Counted from the stretch's first letter, positions 34,296 through 43,314 are shown. The stretch is DNA of 64,000 nucleotides from Mesorhizobium sp. M9A.F.Ca.ET.002.03.1.2 (GCF_003952365.1 NZ_CP034443.1:124001-188000), one strand, 5' to 3'. The notes: generated by a model from the letters alone, not told the origin. Program-made: numbers and translations.

Positions 34296-35446
34296 TGGCG
34301 CTGCATTTCGAACGGTCGGAATTTGACGCACGGCGCGATCGGCTGATGATCGAGATCGCCGAGAAGAAGCTCGATGCCGTCCTGCTGTTTGCGCAGGAGA
34401 GCATGTACTGGCTGACCGGCTACGATACGTTCGGCTTCTGCTTCTTCCAGTGCCTGGTGGTGAAGGCGGACGGTTCGATGATACTGCTCACGCGCTCGGC
34501 CGATCTGCGCCAGGCGCGCCACACCTCGATCATCGACAACATCGTGCTGTGGACCGATCGCGACGGCGCCAATCCGGCGATCGACCTGCGCAATCTGCTC
34601 AACGACCTCGACCTGCTCGGCGCCCGCATCGGCGTCGAATACGATACCCACGGCCTGACCGCCTACAATGGCCGACGCCTGGACGAGCAATTGCAGACCT
34701 TTGGCCAGATCGCCGACGCCTCCGGCATCATCAACCGGCTGCGTCTGTTCAAGAGCCCGGCCGAGATCGCCAAGGCGGAAAAGGCCGCGAATCTCGCCGA
34801 CGACGCGCTGGACGCGGCCCTGCCACTGATCAAGCAGGGTGGCGACGAAGCCTTGATCCTTGCCGCCATGCAGGGCGCGATCTTTGCCGGCGGCGGCGAC
34901 TATCCGGCCAACGAGTTCATCATCGGCTCAGGGGTGGACGCACTGCTTTGCCGTTACAAGGCCGGGCGCCGCAAGCTGACCAAGAACGATCAGCTGACGC
35001 TCGAATGGGCCGGCGTCTTCCATCACTACCATGCGGCGATGATGCGCACGGTGCTGACCGGCAAGGTGTCGAAACGTCACCAGGAACTGTTCGATGCCGC
35101 GCGCGCCGCACTTCTGGCCGTCGAAAAGGCGATGACGCCCGGAAATACCTTCGGCGACGTGTTCGACGAGCATGCCCGCACGCTCGAGGCGCACAATTTG
35201 ACCAAGCACCGGCTCAATGCCTGCGGCTATTCGCTCGGCGCCCGCTTCACCCCGTCCTGGATGGACATGCCGATGTTCTATCAGGGCAATCCCGAACCCA
35301 TCGCGCCGAACATGACGCTGTTCGCCCACATGATCATCATGGATTCCGAAACCGAGACCGCGATGACGCTTGGCCGCACCTATCTGACGACCGAGTCGCA
35401 GCCGAAGCCGCTGTCCCGCCATGATCTCGACTTGATCGTACGGTGA
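34295..35446 (+). CDS. M24 pita-bread-fold protein lacking the metal ligands (creatinase/ectoine hydrolase-like)
   Basis: A 383-residue protein with the creatinase N-terminal domain and a C-terminal pita-bread domain of the M24 family. In place of the D-x-G..D-x-x-R metal motif it has EWAGVFHHYHAAMMRT (second Asp is Ala), and GYSLGARFTPSW replaces the GHG-x-G histidine. It therefore cannot bind the usual metal pair and is more likely a creatinase- or ectoine-hydrolase-type C-N hydrolase than an aminopeptidase. Coupled to pgeF by a 1-base overlap. Confidence 0.82.
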   Translation: MALHFERSEFDARRDRLMIEIAEKKLDAVLLFAQESMYWLTGYDTFGFCFFQCLVVKADGSMILLTRSADLRQARHTSIIDNIVLWTDRDGANPAIDLRNLLNDLDLLGARIGVEYDTHGLTAYNGRRLDEQLQTFGQIADASGIINRLRLFKSPAEIAKAEKAANLADDALDAALPLIKQGGDEALILAAMQGAIFAGGGDYPANEFIIGSGVDALLCRYKAGRRKLTKNDQLTLEWAGVFHHYHAAMMRTVLTGKVSKRHQELFDAARAALLAVEKAMTPGNTFGDVFDEHARTLEAHNLTKHRLNACGYSLGARFTPSWMDMPMFYQGNPEPIAPNMTLFAHMIIMDSETETAMTLGRTYLTTESQPKPLSRHDLDLIVR

Positions 35447-35499
35447 ATCCATAATGGCAAGAATGCAAGGGGCGTTCATCGCCAGGGAGTTTTGAGGCA

Positions 35500-36120
35500 A
35501 TGAGGCGATCGCATGTGACGACCGTGTCACTGCTCGCGGCGCTGACGCTGGCCGCCTGCACCAGTGCGAAGGACGTTCTCGAACCCTCGGCCATCGCCCC
35601 GCAGTCGACACAGGCCGTGACCACGGCCGGGACCGACGCGACTGCAACGAACACCCCACCCGCAACGACTGCCCAGCCTTCCGCAACGGCACAACCTTCC
35701 GCCCCTGCGCAGCCTGCAACAACGCCCGCAACGAGCGCAGCCGTCATCGCACGGACCCGCCTGCAGGTGGCGCCGATCGTCGGCGCCTCGGTGGAAGCCG
35801 CGACACCACTGACCGCGGAGCTTCAGACCCGAGCCAAGCAACGCGGCATCACCTTGGCCGGCAGCGCCGGCCAGACCCCCACGCACGTGCTGAAAGGCTA
35901 TTTTTCGACGATGTCGGAAGGCAAGGACACCACCGTCATCTATGTCTGGGACGTCTATGACCCGGCAGGCAACCGGCTGCATCGCATCAACGGCCAGCAG
36001 AAGGCGCCCTCGGCCAATGGTGGCGAAGGCTGGGCCGCGGTCGCGCCGGAGACCATGCAGACGATCGCCGACCAGACGATCGACCAGTTTGCCACATGGC
36101 TTGGCGGTCAAGCGGGCTGA
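35500..36120 (+). CDS. Hypothetical lipoprotein
   Basis: A 206-residue protein with a lipoprotein signal (LLAALTLAAC, acylated Cys at residue 20). Residues ~25-85 are a low-complexity A/T/P/Q linker that would span the periplasm; residues ~85-206 form a compact domain with VLKGYFSTMSEGKDTTVIYVWDVYD and INGQQ. No family recognised, although proteins of this build are common in Hyphomicrobiales. A ribosome-binding site is weak. The gene stands between the M24-fold gene and prs on the same strand. Confidence 0.8.
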   Translation: MRRSHVTTVSLLAALTLAACTSAKDVLEPSAIAPQSTQAVTTAGTDATATNTPPATTAQPSATAQPSAPAQPATTPATSAAVIARTRLQVAPIVGASVEAATPLTAELQTRAKQRGITLAGSAGQTPTHVLKGYFSTMSEGKDTTVIYVWDVYDPAGNRLHRINGQQKAPSANGGEGWAAVAPETMQTIADQTIDQFATWLGGQAG

Positions 36121-36284
36121 CAGGCGGGCTGACATGTTGCCGGCTTCCCTCGCCGAAAACGTTTATTGAGATTAGCCGGCGGATTCCCGATCACGACGCT
36201 TGCAATACCGGCACGGGCCGCTAAAAGCCCGACTGAGAGGCTCAAGAGAGTCTGTCAGACTCCATCCTTCACCAGGAACGGTGC

Positions 36285-37220
36285 ATGAAGCTCTTCGCGG
36301 GCAATTCCAACAGGGTGCTGGCCGAAGCGGTCGCCCGCTATCTCAACATCCCGCTGGGCAAAGCCAGCGTCAGGCGCTTCGCCGATCAGGAGATCTTCGT
36401 CGAGATCCAGGAGAATGTGCGCGGCGAGGATGTCTTCATCCTGCAGTCCACCTCGTTCCCGACCAACGATCACCTGATGGAACTGCTCATCATGATCGAT
36501 GCCTTCATGCGCTCGTCGGCCAAGCGCATCACGGCGGTCATTCCCTATTTCGGCTATGCCAGGCAAGACCGCCGCGCCTCGGGCCGCACACCGATCTCGG
36601 CCAAGCTGGTCGCCAACATGATCACGCGGGCGGGCGTCGATCGCGTATTGACGCTGGATCTCCATGCCGGCCAGATCCAGGGTTTTTTCGACATTCCGAC
36701 CGACAATCTGTTCTCCGTGCCGGTCATGGCCCGCGACGTGAAGGCAAAGTACAAGCAGCTTGCCAATGTCGTCGTCGTATCGCCCGACATTGGCGGCGTG
36801 GTCCGGGCTCGCGCGCTCGCCAAGCGCTTCGATGCGCAACTCGCCATCGTCGATAAGCGCCGCGAGCGCCCCGGCGAATCGGAAGTCATGAACATCATCG
36901 GCGCGGTCGCCGGCAAGGATTGCCTGTTGATCGACGATATCGTCGATTCGGGCGGCACGCTGTGCAACGCCGCCGATGCCCTGCTTGCCAACGGTGCCAC
37001 CAGCGTCACCGCCTATATCACCCATGGTGTGTTGTCGGGCGGCGCCGTTGCCCGCATCAGCGGCTCGAAGCTGCAGGAGCTGGTCATCACCGATTCCATC
37101 CAGCCGACGCAAGGCGTGCTCGACGCCCCCAACATCCGCGTCATCTCCATCGCCGACCTGATGGGCGAGGCGATTTCGCGCACCGCGACCGAGGAATCGG
37201 TGTCGAGCCTGTTCGACTGA
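36285..37220 (+). CDS. prs: Ribose-phosphate pyrophosphokinase
   Basis: A 311-residue PRPP synthase, canonical length. It makes PRPP from ribose 5-phosphate and ATP for nucleotide, His and Trp synthesis. Motifs: [22 protein letters not shown] (ATP-binding flexible loop region), [13 protein letters not shown] and the PRPP-binding loop [11 protein letters not shown]. It lies shortly before rplY-pth-ychF, a neighbourhood widely conserved in bacteria, but here an AraC/MFS pair has come in between. It converges on the AraC gene with only 7 bp separating their stop codons. Confidence 0.97.
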   Translation: MKLFAGNSNRVLAEAVARYLNIPLGKASVRRFADQEIFVEIQENVRGEDVFILQSTSFPTNDHLMELLIMIDAFMRSSAKRITAVIPYFGYARQDRRASGRTPISAKLVANMITRAGVDRVLTLDLHAGQIQGFFDIPTDNLFSVPVMARDVKAKYKQLANVVVVSPDIGGVVRARALAKRFDAQLAIVDKRRERPGESEVMNIIGAVAGKDCLLIDDIVDSGGTLCNAADALLANGATSVTAYITHGVLSGGAVARISGSKLQELVITDSIQPTQGVLDAPNIRVISIADLMGEAISRTATEESVSSLFD

Positions 37221-37227
37221 AATCTCG

Positions 37228-38076
37228 CTACCTCTTCGACGCCACGATGTTGTCCCTTGACCCGCGCATATAGCCGCGCGGCGAGGTTCCCAGCATGCGC
37301 CTGAACATGGTGGTGAAGGCCGGCACGCTGTCATAGCCGAGGTCGAGCGCCACCCTTGTGATCGGCTCGCCATCCGCCAGCCTCGGCAAGGCCGCGAACA
37401 GGCAGGCCTGCTGGCGCCATGTCGACAGCGACAGTCCGGTCTGGCGATGAAAGGCGCGGGTGAAGGAGCGGCGGCTCATGCCGACGATATCGGCCCACTC
37501 GTTGATCGTCGCATGCGGCGAGGGTGCCGCGACGAAACGCCGGCAAAGCGCTGCCAGCCTGGGGTCGGACGGGAACGGCAACCCGAGCGGTTGTTCGGGC
37601 AGGTTCGGTATCTCGTGCAGCAAAAGGCCGAGCACCAGGCCCGTCCGACCGGTTGACCGCGGTTCGGCCGGCAGCGTCACCGCCTCGATGATCAGGCTGC
37701 GCATCAGGTCCGTCATGCCGACCACGCGCAGCCCTGTGGGCAGGCCTTCTATCGCATCGGGCGTGACATAGACCGAGCGCATGCTGACATTGCCCAGCAT
37801 TTCGACCGAATGTTCGATGCCCGCCGGTATCCACATGGCATGGTCGGGCGGCACCATCCAGCGGCCTTGCTGCGTCGTCACCAGCACGACGCCGCGCAGC
37901 GCGTGCAGCAACTGGCTGCGGCTGTGATGATGGTTGGGCACGTTGTAGCCGTCCGGATATTCCGACGGCAGCGCCACGATCGGGCCGCTGGTCCCCTCCA
38001 GCCAGGCCAGCCGCTCACGGTGCAACCGGCCGAGATCGCTGGGCGGCGCCTCCAGAAACGATATCAATTCTGCCAT
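37228..38076 (-). CDS. AraC family transcriptional regulator with cupin sensor domain
   Basis: A 282-residue regulator: N-terminal cupin-like domain (NVPNHHHSRSQLLHAL...WMVPPDHAMWIPAG) and a C-terminal AraC double helix-turn-helix (MSRRSFTRAFHRQTGLSLSTWRQQACLFAALPRLADG..VALDLGYDSVPAFTTMFRRMLGTSP, quoted in pieces). It is divergent from the MFS transporter, with 110 bp between start codons, and probably controls it, a common pairing for efflux pumps. The inducer cannot be deduced. Confidence 0.9.
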   Translation of the reverse strand: MAELISFLEAPPSDLGRLHRERLAWLEGTSGPIVALPSEYPDGYNVPNHHHSRSQLLHALRGVVLVTTQQGRWMVPPDHAMWIPAGIEHSVEMLGNVSMRSVYVTPDAIEGLPTGLRVVGMTDLMRSLIIEAVTLPAEPRSTGRTGLVLGLLLHEIPNLPEQPLGLPFPSDPRLAALCRRFVAAPSPHATINEWADIVGMSRRSFTRAFHRQTGLSLSTWRQQACLFAALPRLADGEPITRVALDLGYDSVPAFTTMFRRMLGTSPRGYMRGSRDNIVASKR

Positions 38077-38186
38077 GGTCGTGGCCCACTTGCGAAACTA
38101 TTGGACCAAACCACGAAAGAAGTCGCTTCGCAACGGGACTATAAGCGCTCCCGCGGCATCGCCTGCCAAAAGACACGGAGCCTGCC

Positions 38187-39443
38187 TTGACCGATACCAC
38201 AGCGACAGCCCCGGCCACGTCAGCCAGCCACGCTTCGGCGCAGGCGACGGCCTTCACCGTCATTCTGGCGGTGAGCTTCTGCCATTGTGTCAACGACACC
38301 ATGCAGTCGCTGCTATCGGCCATCTATCCACTGCTGAAGGACAATTACGGTCTCGATTTCTGGCAGATCGGCCTTTTGACCTTCACCTTCCAGGTGACGG
38401 CGTCATTGCTGCAGCCGCTGATCGGCATGATCACCGACAAGCGCCCGATGCCCTATTCGCTGCCCTACGGCATGGCCTCCTCGCTGATCGGCCTGATCGT
38501 GCTGGCCTATGCCGGACACTATTCGCTGCTGCTGATCGGCGCCTCGCTGATCGGCATCGGCTCGGCGATCTTCCATCCGGAATCCTCGCGCATCGCCCGC
38601 TTCGCCTCGGGCGGCAGGTTCGGCCTGGCGCAATCGCTGTTCCAGGTCGGCGGCAATCTCGGCCAGGCCATCGGGCCGTTGCTGGCTGCCTTCATCGTCG
38701 TGCCGCTCGGCCAGGCCAGCATCGCGTGGTTCGCCGTCGGCTCGCTGATCGGCATCATCGTGCTGTGGCGGGTGGGCGGCTGGTACAGCCGCCTGCGCGC
38801 CTCGCTCGCCAACCGCAAGGCGGCAGGGTTCGTCTCGCCCTTCCCGCGCCGCAGGGTGATGGGCGCGCTGGCGGTGCTGACCTTGCTGGTGCTGAGCAAG
38901 AATGCCTACGTCGCCAGCCTCGCCAGCTATTACACCTTCTATGCCATCGATAAATTCGGCGTTTCGGTGCAGATGTCGCAAGTCATGCTGTTCCTGTTCC
39001 TCGGCGCCTCGGCGCTGGGCATCCTGCTCGGCGGCCCGTTCGGCGACCGCTACGGGCAGAAGGCGATGATCTGGTTCTCGATCGTCGGCGTGCTGCCCTT
39101 CACGCTGGCCCTGCCCTACGCCAATCTCGAATGGACGATGATCCTGACGGTGCTGATCGGCCTGATCCTGTCCTCGGCCTTCTCCAACATCGTCGTCTTC
39201 GCGCAGGAACTGGTGCCCGGCCGCGTCGGCATGATCGCCGGCATCTTCTTCGGCTTCGCCTTCGGCATGGGCGGCATCGCCGCAGCCGTGCTCGGCATCG
39301 TCGCCGACATGAAAGGCATCGACTTCGTCTTTCAGGTCTGCTCGTATTTGCCGCTGCTTGGCCTGTTGACGGTGTTCCTGCCGAACATGAAGCAGGCGAG
39401 AGAGGTGGCGACTGGGACCGCCACAGGTGAGGCCTCAGTTTAG
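38187..39443 (+). CDS. MFS transporter, fosmidomycin resistance (Fsr)-like
   Basis: A 418-residue major-facilitator protein with about twelve hydrophobic helices. SFCHCVNDTMQSLLSAIYP, the PLIGMITDKRP loop-2 motif and GIGSAIFHPESSR are typical of the fosmidomycin-resistance (Fsr) branch of drug/proton antiporters. Start is TTG 38187 with CGGAG 6 nt upstream. It is divergent from the AraC regulator, which supports inducible efflux. The real substrate in this organism is not known. Confidence 0.9.
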   Translation: MTDTTATAPATSASHASAQATAFTVILAVSFCHCVNDTMQSLLSAIYPLLKDNYGLDFWQIGLLTFTFQVTASLLQPLIGMITDKRPMPYSLPYGMASSLIGLIVLAYAGHYSLLLIGASLIGIGSAIFHPESSRIARFASGGRFGLAQSLFQVGGNLGQAIGPLLAAFIVVPLGQASIAWFAVGSLIGIIVLWRVGGWYSRLRASLANRKAAGFVSPFPRRRVMGALAVLTLLVLSKNAYVASLASYYTFYAIDKFGVSVQMSQVMLFLFLGASALGILLGGPFGDRYGQKAMIWFSIVGVLPFTLALPYANLEWTMILTVLIGLILSSAFSNIVVFAQELVPGRVGMIAGIFFGFAFGMGGIAAAVLGIVADMKGIDFVFQVCSYLPLLGLLTVFLPNMKQAREVATGTATGEASV

Positions 39444-39780
39444 ATTTCGGCTTTTGACCTTCGCGTTGCAGTTCGAATCTCGCCAGGCGGGGCATGCAGG
39501 ATTCGAACTTCTACGTTGACGCCATTGCGCTGGCTTGAATCGCGCTACCGAGCGGAAGCCGCCATACTGTCCGCCCACCTTGCACCGCGCTCCGCCTTCC
39601 GCTATAGAGCCGCCACCCGCGTAGACACCCTTGGAGGCAACGCGGCGGAAGGCTGTCCGGCCTGCGTGATCCCAAAAGATTTTGGACCAGATCATGCATA
39701 GCCATGGCGGCTTTCGACGTTTACGGCCCAGGCATCTTCGCCGGCCGCGAACGCTCCAGAACAACGCGAAAGGAAATGCC
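39444..39780. other. Intergenic region upstream of rplY
   Basis: 337 bp without a protein gene. Holds a small inverted arrangement of gttcgaatc/gattcgaac words near 39470-39500 that resembles tRNA T-arms but does not fold as a tRNA, the promoter at 39580-39608, and a leader of about 165 nt before rplY. Confidence 0.55.
39580..39608 (+). promoter_or_regulatory. Putative strong sigma-70 promoter of rplY
   Basis: TTGCAC (39580-39585), 17-bp spacer, TATAGA (39603-39608): close to the alphaproteobacterial housekeeping consensus TTGaC/CTATAT-type. It predicts a transcript start near 39615 and a leader of ~165 nt before rplY. Confidence 0.6.
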
Positions 39781-40425
39781 ATGAGCCACGGTTCTTACGA
39801 GCTCAAGGCCGAAGCGCGCGAACAGGTCGGTAAGGGGTCCGCCCGTGCAGTTCGCCGTAACGGTAAAGTGCCTGCAGTAATCTACGGTGACAAGCAGCCT
39901 CCCCTGGCGATTGCCCTCACCTACAAGGACATCTACTACAAGATCCATGGCGGCGGGTTTCTGACCACGGTCGCCACGATCGATGTCGACGGCAAGAAAA
40001 TCCAGGTCCTGCCCAAGGACTTCCAGCTCGACCCGGTCAAGGACTTCCCTGTCCATGTCGACTTCCTGCGCATCGGCAAGGACACAGAAGTCAATGTCGA
40101 CGTGCCGGTCCACTTCATCAACGAGGACAAGTCGCCCGGCATCAAGCGCGGCGGCGTGCTCAACATCGTGCGTCACGAGGTCGAGTTCCACTGCCCGGCC
40201 AATGCGATCCCGGAATTCATCACCGTCGATCTCGCCGGCACCGACATCGGCGATTCGATCCACATCTCGGCGGTCAAGCTACCAGCCGGCGTCAAGCCGG
40301 TGATCTCCGACCGCGACTTCACCGTCGCGACCATTGCCGGCTCCGCGGCGATGAAGCCGGAGACGGAAGAGGCGGTCGAAGAGGCTGAGACCGAAGAGGC
40401 GGCTCCTGCCGACGAAGAGAAGTAA
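39781..40425 (+). CDS. rplY: 50S ribosomal protein L25/general stress protein Ctc
   Basis: A 214-residue protein of the long (CTC-type) L25 family that binds 5S r[29 protein letters not shown] at the start (shown in parts: [18 protein letters not shown]), then VDFLRI and the C-terminal beta domain, ending in an acidic E/A-rich tail. ATG 39781 is 6 nt from AAAGGAAA. It leads the rplY-pth-ychF set, with two palindromic elements between it and pth. Confidence 0.96.
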   Translation: MSHGSYELKAEAREQVGKGSARAVRRNGKVPAVIYGDKQPPLAIALTYKDIYYKIHGGGFLTTVATIDVDGKKIQVLPKDFQLDPVKDFPVHVDFLRIGKDTEVNVDVPVHFINEDKSPGIKRGGVLNIVRHEVEFHCPANAIPEFITVDLAGTDIGDSIHISAVKLPAGVKPVISDRDFTVATIAGSAAMKPETEEAVEEAETEEAAPADEEK

Positions 40426-40436
40426 TCCTTTCCGCC

Positions 40437-40511
40437 CTAGTGTGGCGAATCCGAAATTCCCATCATTTTGGAGCCGCACCGGGCGAATTTCGGAACCTAA
40501 GGCCACACTAG
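40437..40511. repeat. CTAGTGTGG palindromic element, copy 1
   Basis: CTAGTGTGGC...CCGAAATTC (left arm) pairs with GAATTTCGG...GCCACACTAG (right arm), giving a ~75-bp hairpin. The terminal CTAGTGTGG/CCACACTAG arms are shared with copy 2, 14 bp away, but the interior differs. Non-coding, 12 bp after the rplY stop. Confidence 0.8.
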
Positions 40512-40524
40512 CAACCGTGACGTT

Positions 40525-40602
40525 CTAGTGTGGTTTTTGGATTTGAAGTTCCTGGCCGCTGATGCCGTCAAAGTGGCAGGAAATTCAAATCCACCACACT
40601 AG
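40525..40602. repeat. CTAGTGTGG palindromic element, copy 2
   Basis: CTAGTGTGG-tttttGGATTTGAAgTTCCTG pairs with CAGGAAATTCAAATCCACCACACTAG, leaving a loop near 40556-40577. It ends 8 bp before the pth start codon, so the pth leader RNA would begin with or contain this hairpin next to its ribosome-binding site. Confidence 0.8.
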
Positions 40603-40610
40603 AGGTGACG

Positions 40611-41342
40611 ATGCTGCTGTTTGCAGGCCTCGGCAATCCGGGCGCGAAATACGCTGACAACAGGCACAATGTCGGCTTCATGGCGGCGGACGCGATTGCC
40701 CGCCGCCATTCCTTTTCGCCCTGGTCGAAGAAGTTCCAGGGCCTGATCGCCGAAGGCACGCTTGGCGGCGAAAAGATCATCCTGATCAAGCCGCAGACCT
40801 TCATGAACAATTCCGGCCAGTCGATCGGCGAAGCGCTGCGCTTCTACAAGCTTGCTCCCTCGGCGCTCACCGTTTTCTATGACGAGATCGACCTCGCCGA
40901 CGGTAAGGTCCGCGTGAAGACCGGCGGTGGCGCCGGCGGCCACAACGGCATCCGCTCGATCGACGGCCACGTCGGCAACGCTTACCGTCGCGTACGCATC
41001 GGTGTCGGCCACCCCGGCGTCAAGGAGTTCGTTCAGCATCACGTGATCGGCGATTTCGCCAAGGCCGATCGCGAATGGCTGGAGCCGCTGCTCGATGCCA
41101 TCGGTGCTCATGCCGAAATGATCGTCAGGGGCGACGAATCCGGCTTCATGAACAAGCTCAGCCTCGCCGTTCAGGGCAAGACCGGTGCCGCGCCCGAGTC
41201 CGAAAAGCCCACCCCGAAACAACAGGGCCCAAAACAACAGAGCCACGTCCGTCAGGCGCGGCCGCAGCAGCCGGCGATCAAGCTGCCTGAAACCGGCCCG
41301 ATGGCCGCCATGCTGAAGAAGCTCTTCGGCGGCAAGGATTGA
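40611..41342 (+). CDS. pth: Peptidyl-tRNA hydrolase
   Basis: A 243-residue Pth that recycles peptidyl-tRNA released from stalled ribosomes. FAGLGNPGAKYADNRHNVGFM contains the catalytic His; KPQTFMNNSGQSI, GGGAGGHNGIRSI and HVIGDF are the other family blocks (all N-terminal ~180 residues). The C-terminal ~50 residues are a Q/P/K-rich tail beyond the usual ~190-residue length. ATG 40611 is preferred over GTG 40605. The start lies only 8 bp after a large palindromic repeat, unusual for an essential gene. Confidence 0.95.
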   Translation: MLLFAGLGNPGAKYADNRHNVGFMAADAIARRHSFSPWSKKFQGLIAEGTLGGEKIILIKPQTFMNNSGQSIGEALRFYKLAPSALTVFYDEIDLADGKVRVKTGGGAGGHNGIRSIDGHVGNAYRRVRIGVGHPGVKEFVQHHVIGDFAKADREWLEPLLDAIGAHAEMIVRGDESGFMNKLSLAVQGKTGAAPESEKPTPKQQGPKQQSHVRQARPQQPAIKLPETGPMAAMLKKLFGGKD

Positions 41343-41345
41343 GTC

Positions 41346-41909
41346 ATGAATACGGATGACGTTCAGGAATTGGTCCGCCGCGTCAGGCAGAAATATGTCG
41401 ATCACTTCGTCTCAGCTGTCGGCGAACTTGCTGCCAGCAGCCAAGGATCGCATGCGACCGAAGTCAAGTTCTCGAACGTCGATTCCTTCTATCGAAATTT
41501 CATCGCAGTTGATTTCGTTGCCAATGACGGACAGCCCAATCCGCAATTCATCAATAGCGATACCTATCTGAAATTCTCTCCGGATATTCGCGCCGAGATC
41601 GGCGGAATGGACGTTTTCATATCACCGTTCAAGTGGGACGACGTCCATTTCAAGTTCGATACAAAGGACCTTGACGACGATCTCTTCGATGAATGGTTTC
41701 GCACTTGGTTCGATATCGATGGCGAGCGTGAAACGATTGAGGTCGTCGGAAACATCATTCACAGCACGCAATTGCTCGATGGGCAGCTGACGGTTGATTT
41801 CGGAACCGCCGAGGCCGACGCGTTCTGGCATCTCCTACAGGTATTGAGCAGGTCCGGCGTCCGCTCGTTGGCCATAGGCACCGACGACATTGCGCAGCCC
41901 CTGAACTGA
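41346..41909 (+). CDS. Acidic protein of unknown function, atypical base composition
   Basis: A 187-residue, strongly acidic protein (WDDVHFKFDTKDLDDDLFDEWF is one example stretch, in parts) with no signal peptide or membrane segment. It begins 3 bp after the pth stop. Its codons are clearly less GC-rich than those of pth or ychF on either side, suggesting later insertion into this otherwise conserved ribosome-related cluster. I do not recognise the family. Small, acidic and horizontally acquired fits an immunity protein, but no toxin is next to it, so this is speculation. Confidence 0.7.
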   Translation: MNTDDVQELVRRVRQKYVDHFVSAVGELAASSQGSHATEVKFSNVDSFYRNFIAVDFVANDGQPNPQFINSDTYLKFSPDIRAEIGGMDVFISPFKWDDVHFKFDTKDLDDDLFDEWFRTWFDIDGERETIEVVGNIIHSTQLLDGQLTVDFGTAEADAFWHLLQVLSRSGVRSLAIGTDDIAQPLN

Positions 41910-41986
41910 ATTGCGCCTTGACGATCGTCGGCGCTTTCGCCCATAGCCCTCATCAAATTTCGATTTCCCGATAGGACCGGACAAAA

Positions 41987-43090
41987 ATGGGTTTCAAATG
42001 CGGCATCGTTGGCTTGCCCAACGTCGGCAAGTCGACGCTTTTCAACGCGCTGACCAGGACGGCGGCGGCGCAGGCCGCCAACTATCCGTTCTGCACCATC
42101 GAGCCGAACACCGGCGAGGTGGCGGTGCCCGACCCGCGCCTGCAGAAGATCGCGGCGATCGGCAAGTCGAAGGAGATCATCCCGACCCGCATCTCCTTCG
42201 TCGACATCGCCGGCCTGGTGCGCGGCGCCTCGAAGGGCGAGGGGCTGGGCAACCAGTTCCTGGCCAACATCCGCGAGGTCGACGCCATCGTCCATGTGCT
42301 GCGCTGCTTCGAGGATGACGACATCACCCATGTCGAGGGCCGCATCGATCCCGTCGCCGACGCCGAGACCGTCGAGACCGAGCTGATGCTCGCCGACCTC
42401 GACAGCCTCGAGCGCCGCATCGTGCAGTTCCGCAAGCGCGCTTCCGGCAAGGACAAGGAGGCGATGACCGTGCTTCCAATGATGGAAGCCGCTCTCGAAC
42501 TCCTGCAGGCCGGCAAGCCCGCCCGCATCCTGCTCAACGGCATCGCGCCCGAGGATCTGCGCATCCTGCAGGGGCTGAATCTGCTGACGTCGCACCCCGT
42601 GCTCTATGTCTGCAATGTCGCCGAGGCCGACGCCGCCACCGGCAACGCGCACACCAAAGCGGTCGAACAGATGGCTGCCGCGCAAGGTGCCCGCACCGTG
42701 GTGATTTCCGCGGCCATCGAAGCCGAGGTCGCGCAGCTCAGCGATGCGGAGGAAATGGAATTCCTCGCAACGATGGGCCTCGAGGAACCCGGCCTTAACA
42801 AGGTGATCCGCGCCGGCTACGAGCTTTTGCAGCTCATCACTTATTTCACCGTCGGGCCGAAGGAGACACGCGCCTGGACCGTGCACAAGGGCGCCAAGGC
42901 GCCGCAGGCGGCGGGCGTCATCCATACCGATTTCGAGCGCGGCTTCATCCGCGCCCAGACCATCGCCTACAACGACTTCATCACCCTGGGCGGCGAAGTG
43001 GCGGCCAAGGAAGCCGGCAAGGCGCGCGACGAAGGCAAGGAGTATGTCGTCCAGGACGGCGACATCATGCTGTTCAAGTTCAACACCTGA
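41987..43090 (+). CDS. ychF: Redox-regulated ATPase/GTPase YchF
   Basis: A 367-residue Obg-family P-loop protein. G1 GLPNVGKSTLFNAL, G3 DIAGLVRGASKGEGLGN, the NVAE stretch replacing NKxD (which explains ATP preference in this family), and a C-terminal TGS-type domain (TYFTVGPKETRAWTV..GAKAPQAAGVIHTDFERGFIRA, in pieces). YchF associates with ribosomes and represses the oxidative stress response. Close linkage with pth is conserved across bacteria; an unknown gene has entered between them here. Confidence 0.97.
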   Translation: MGFKCGIVGLPNVGKSTLFNALTRTAAAQAANYPFCTIEPNTGEVAVPDPRLQKIAAIGKSKEIIPTRISFVDIAGLVRGASKGEGLGNQFLANIREVDAIVHVLRCFEDDDITHVEGRIDPVADAETVETELMLADLDSLERRIVQFRKRASGKDKEAMTVLPMMEAALELLQAGKPARILLNGIAPEDLRILQGLNLLTSHPVLYVCNVAEADAATGNAHTKAVEQMAAAQGARTVVISAAIEAEVAQLSDAEEMEFLATMGLEEPGLNKVIRAGYELLQLITYFTVGPKETRAWTVHKGAKAPQAAGVIHTDFERGFIRAQTIAYNDFITLGGEVAAKEAGKARDEGKEYVVQDGDIMLFKFNT

Positions 43091-43141
43091 CCCGACCGAC
43101 GGCGCGTCGGCAGCCGTCATGGCCGTCGGCGCGACCACAGC

Positions 43142-43160
43142 CTCGTGCACCATGCACGAG
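43142..43160. repeat. Perfect 8-bp inverted repeat upstream of the CorA gene
   Basis: CTCGTGCA-cca-TGCACGAG, 15 bp before the -35 of the putative corA promoter. No T-run follows, so an operator is as likely as a ychF terminator. Confidence 0.5.
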
Positions 43161-43175
43161 CCCTTTCCGCGCGGC

Positions 43176-43204
43176 TTGACTGCCCGCAATGCCCGGTCTA
43201 AGGG
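43176..43204 (+). promoter_or_regulatory. Putative promoter of the CorA-like gene
   Basis: TTGACT (43176-43181), 17-bp spacer, TAAGGG (43199-43204), about 110 bp before the start codon. The -35 matches consensus in five of six bases; the -10 is weak. Confidence 0.4.
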
Positions 43205-43314
43205 GCGTCTGCACCGGCTCGGGCTTTCATCGAAAGCGCCTGTCCCGTGCAATCCGAAACGACGCATCGCTACCGAACATACCGCTCTTTGGCCACAGCA
43301 AGGGAGACCCGGCG

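Noticed and set aside
39465..39505. tRNA-like words gttcgaatc and gattcgaac
   Set aside because: They look like T-arms on opposite strands, but the flanking bases do not pair into a 5-bp T-stem and no anticodon or acceptor arm could be built.
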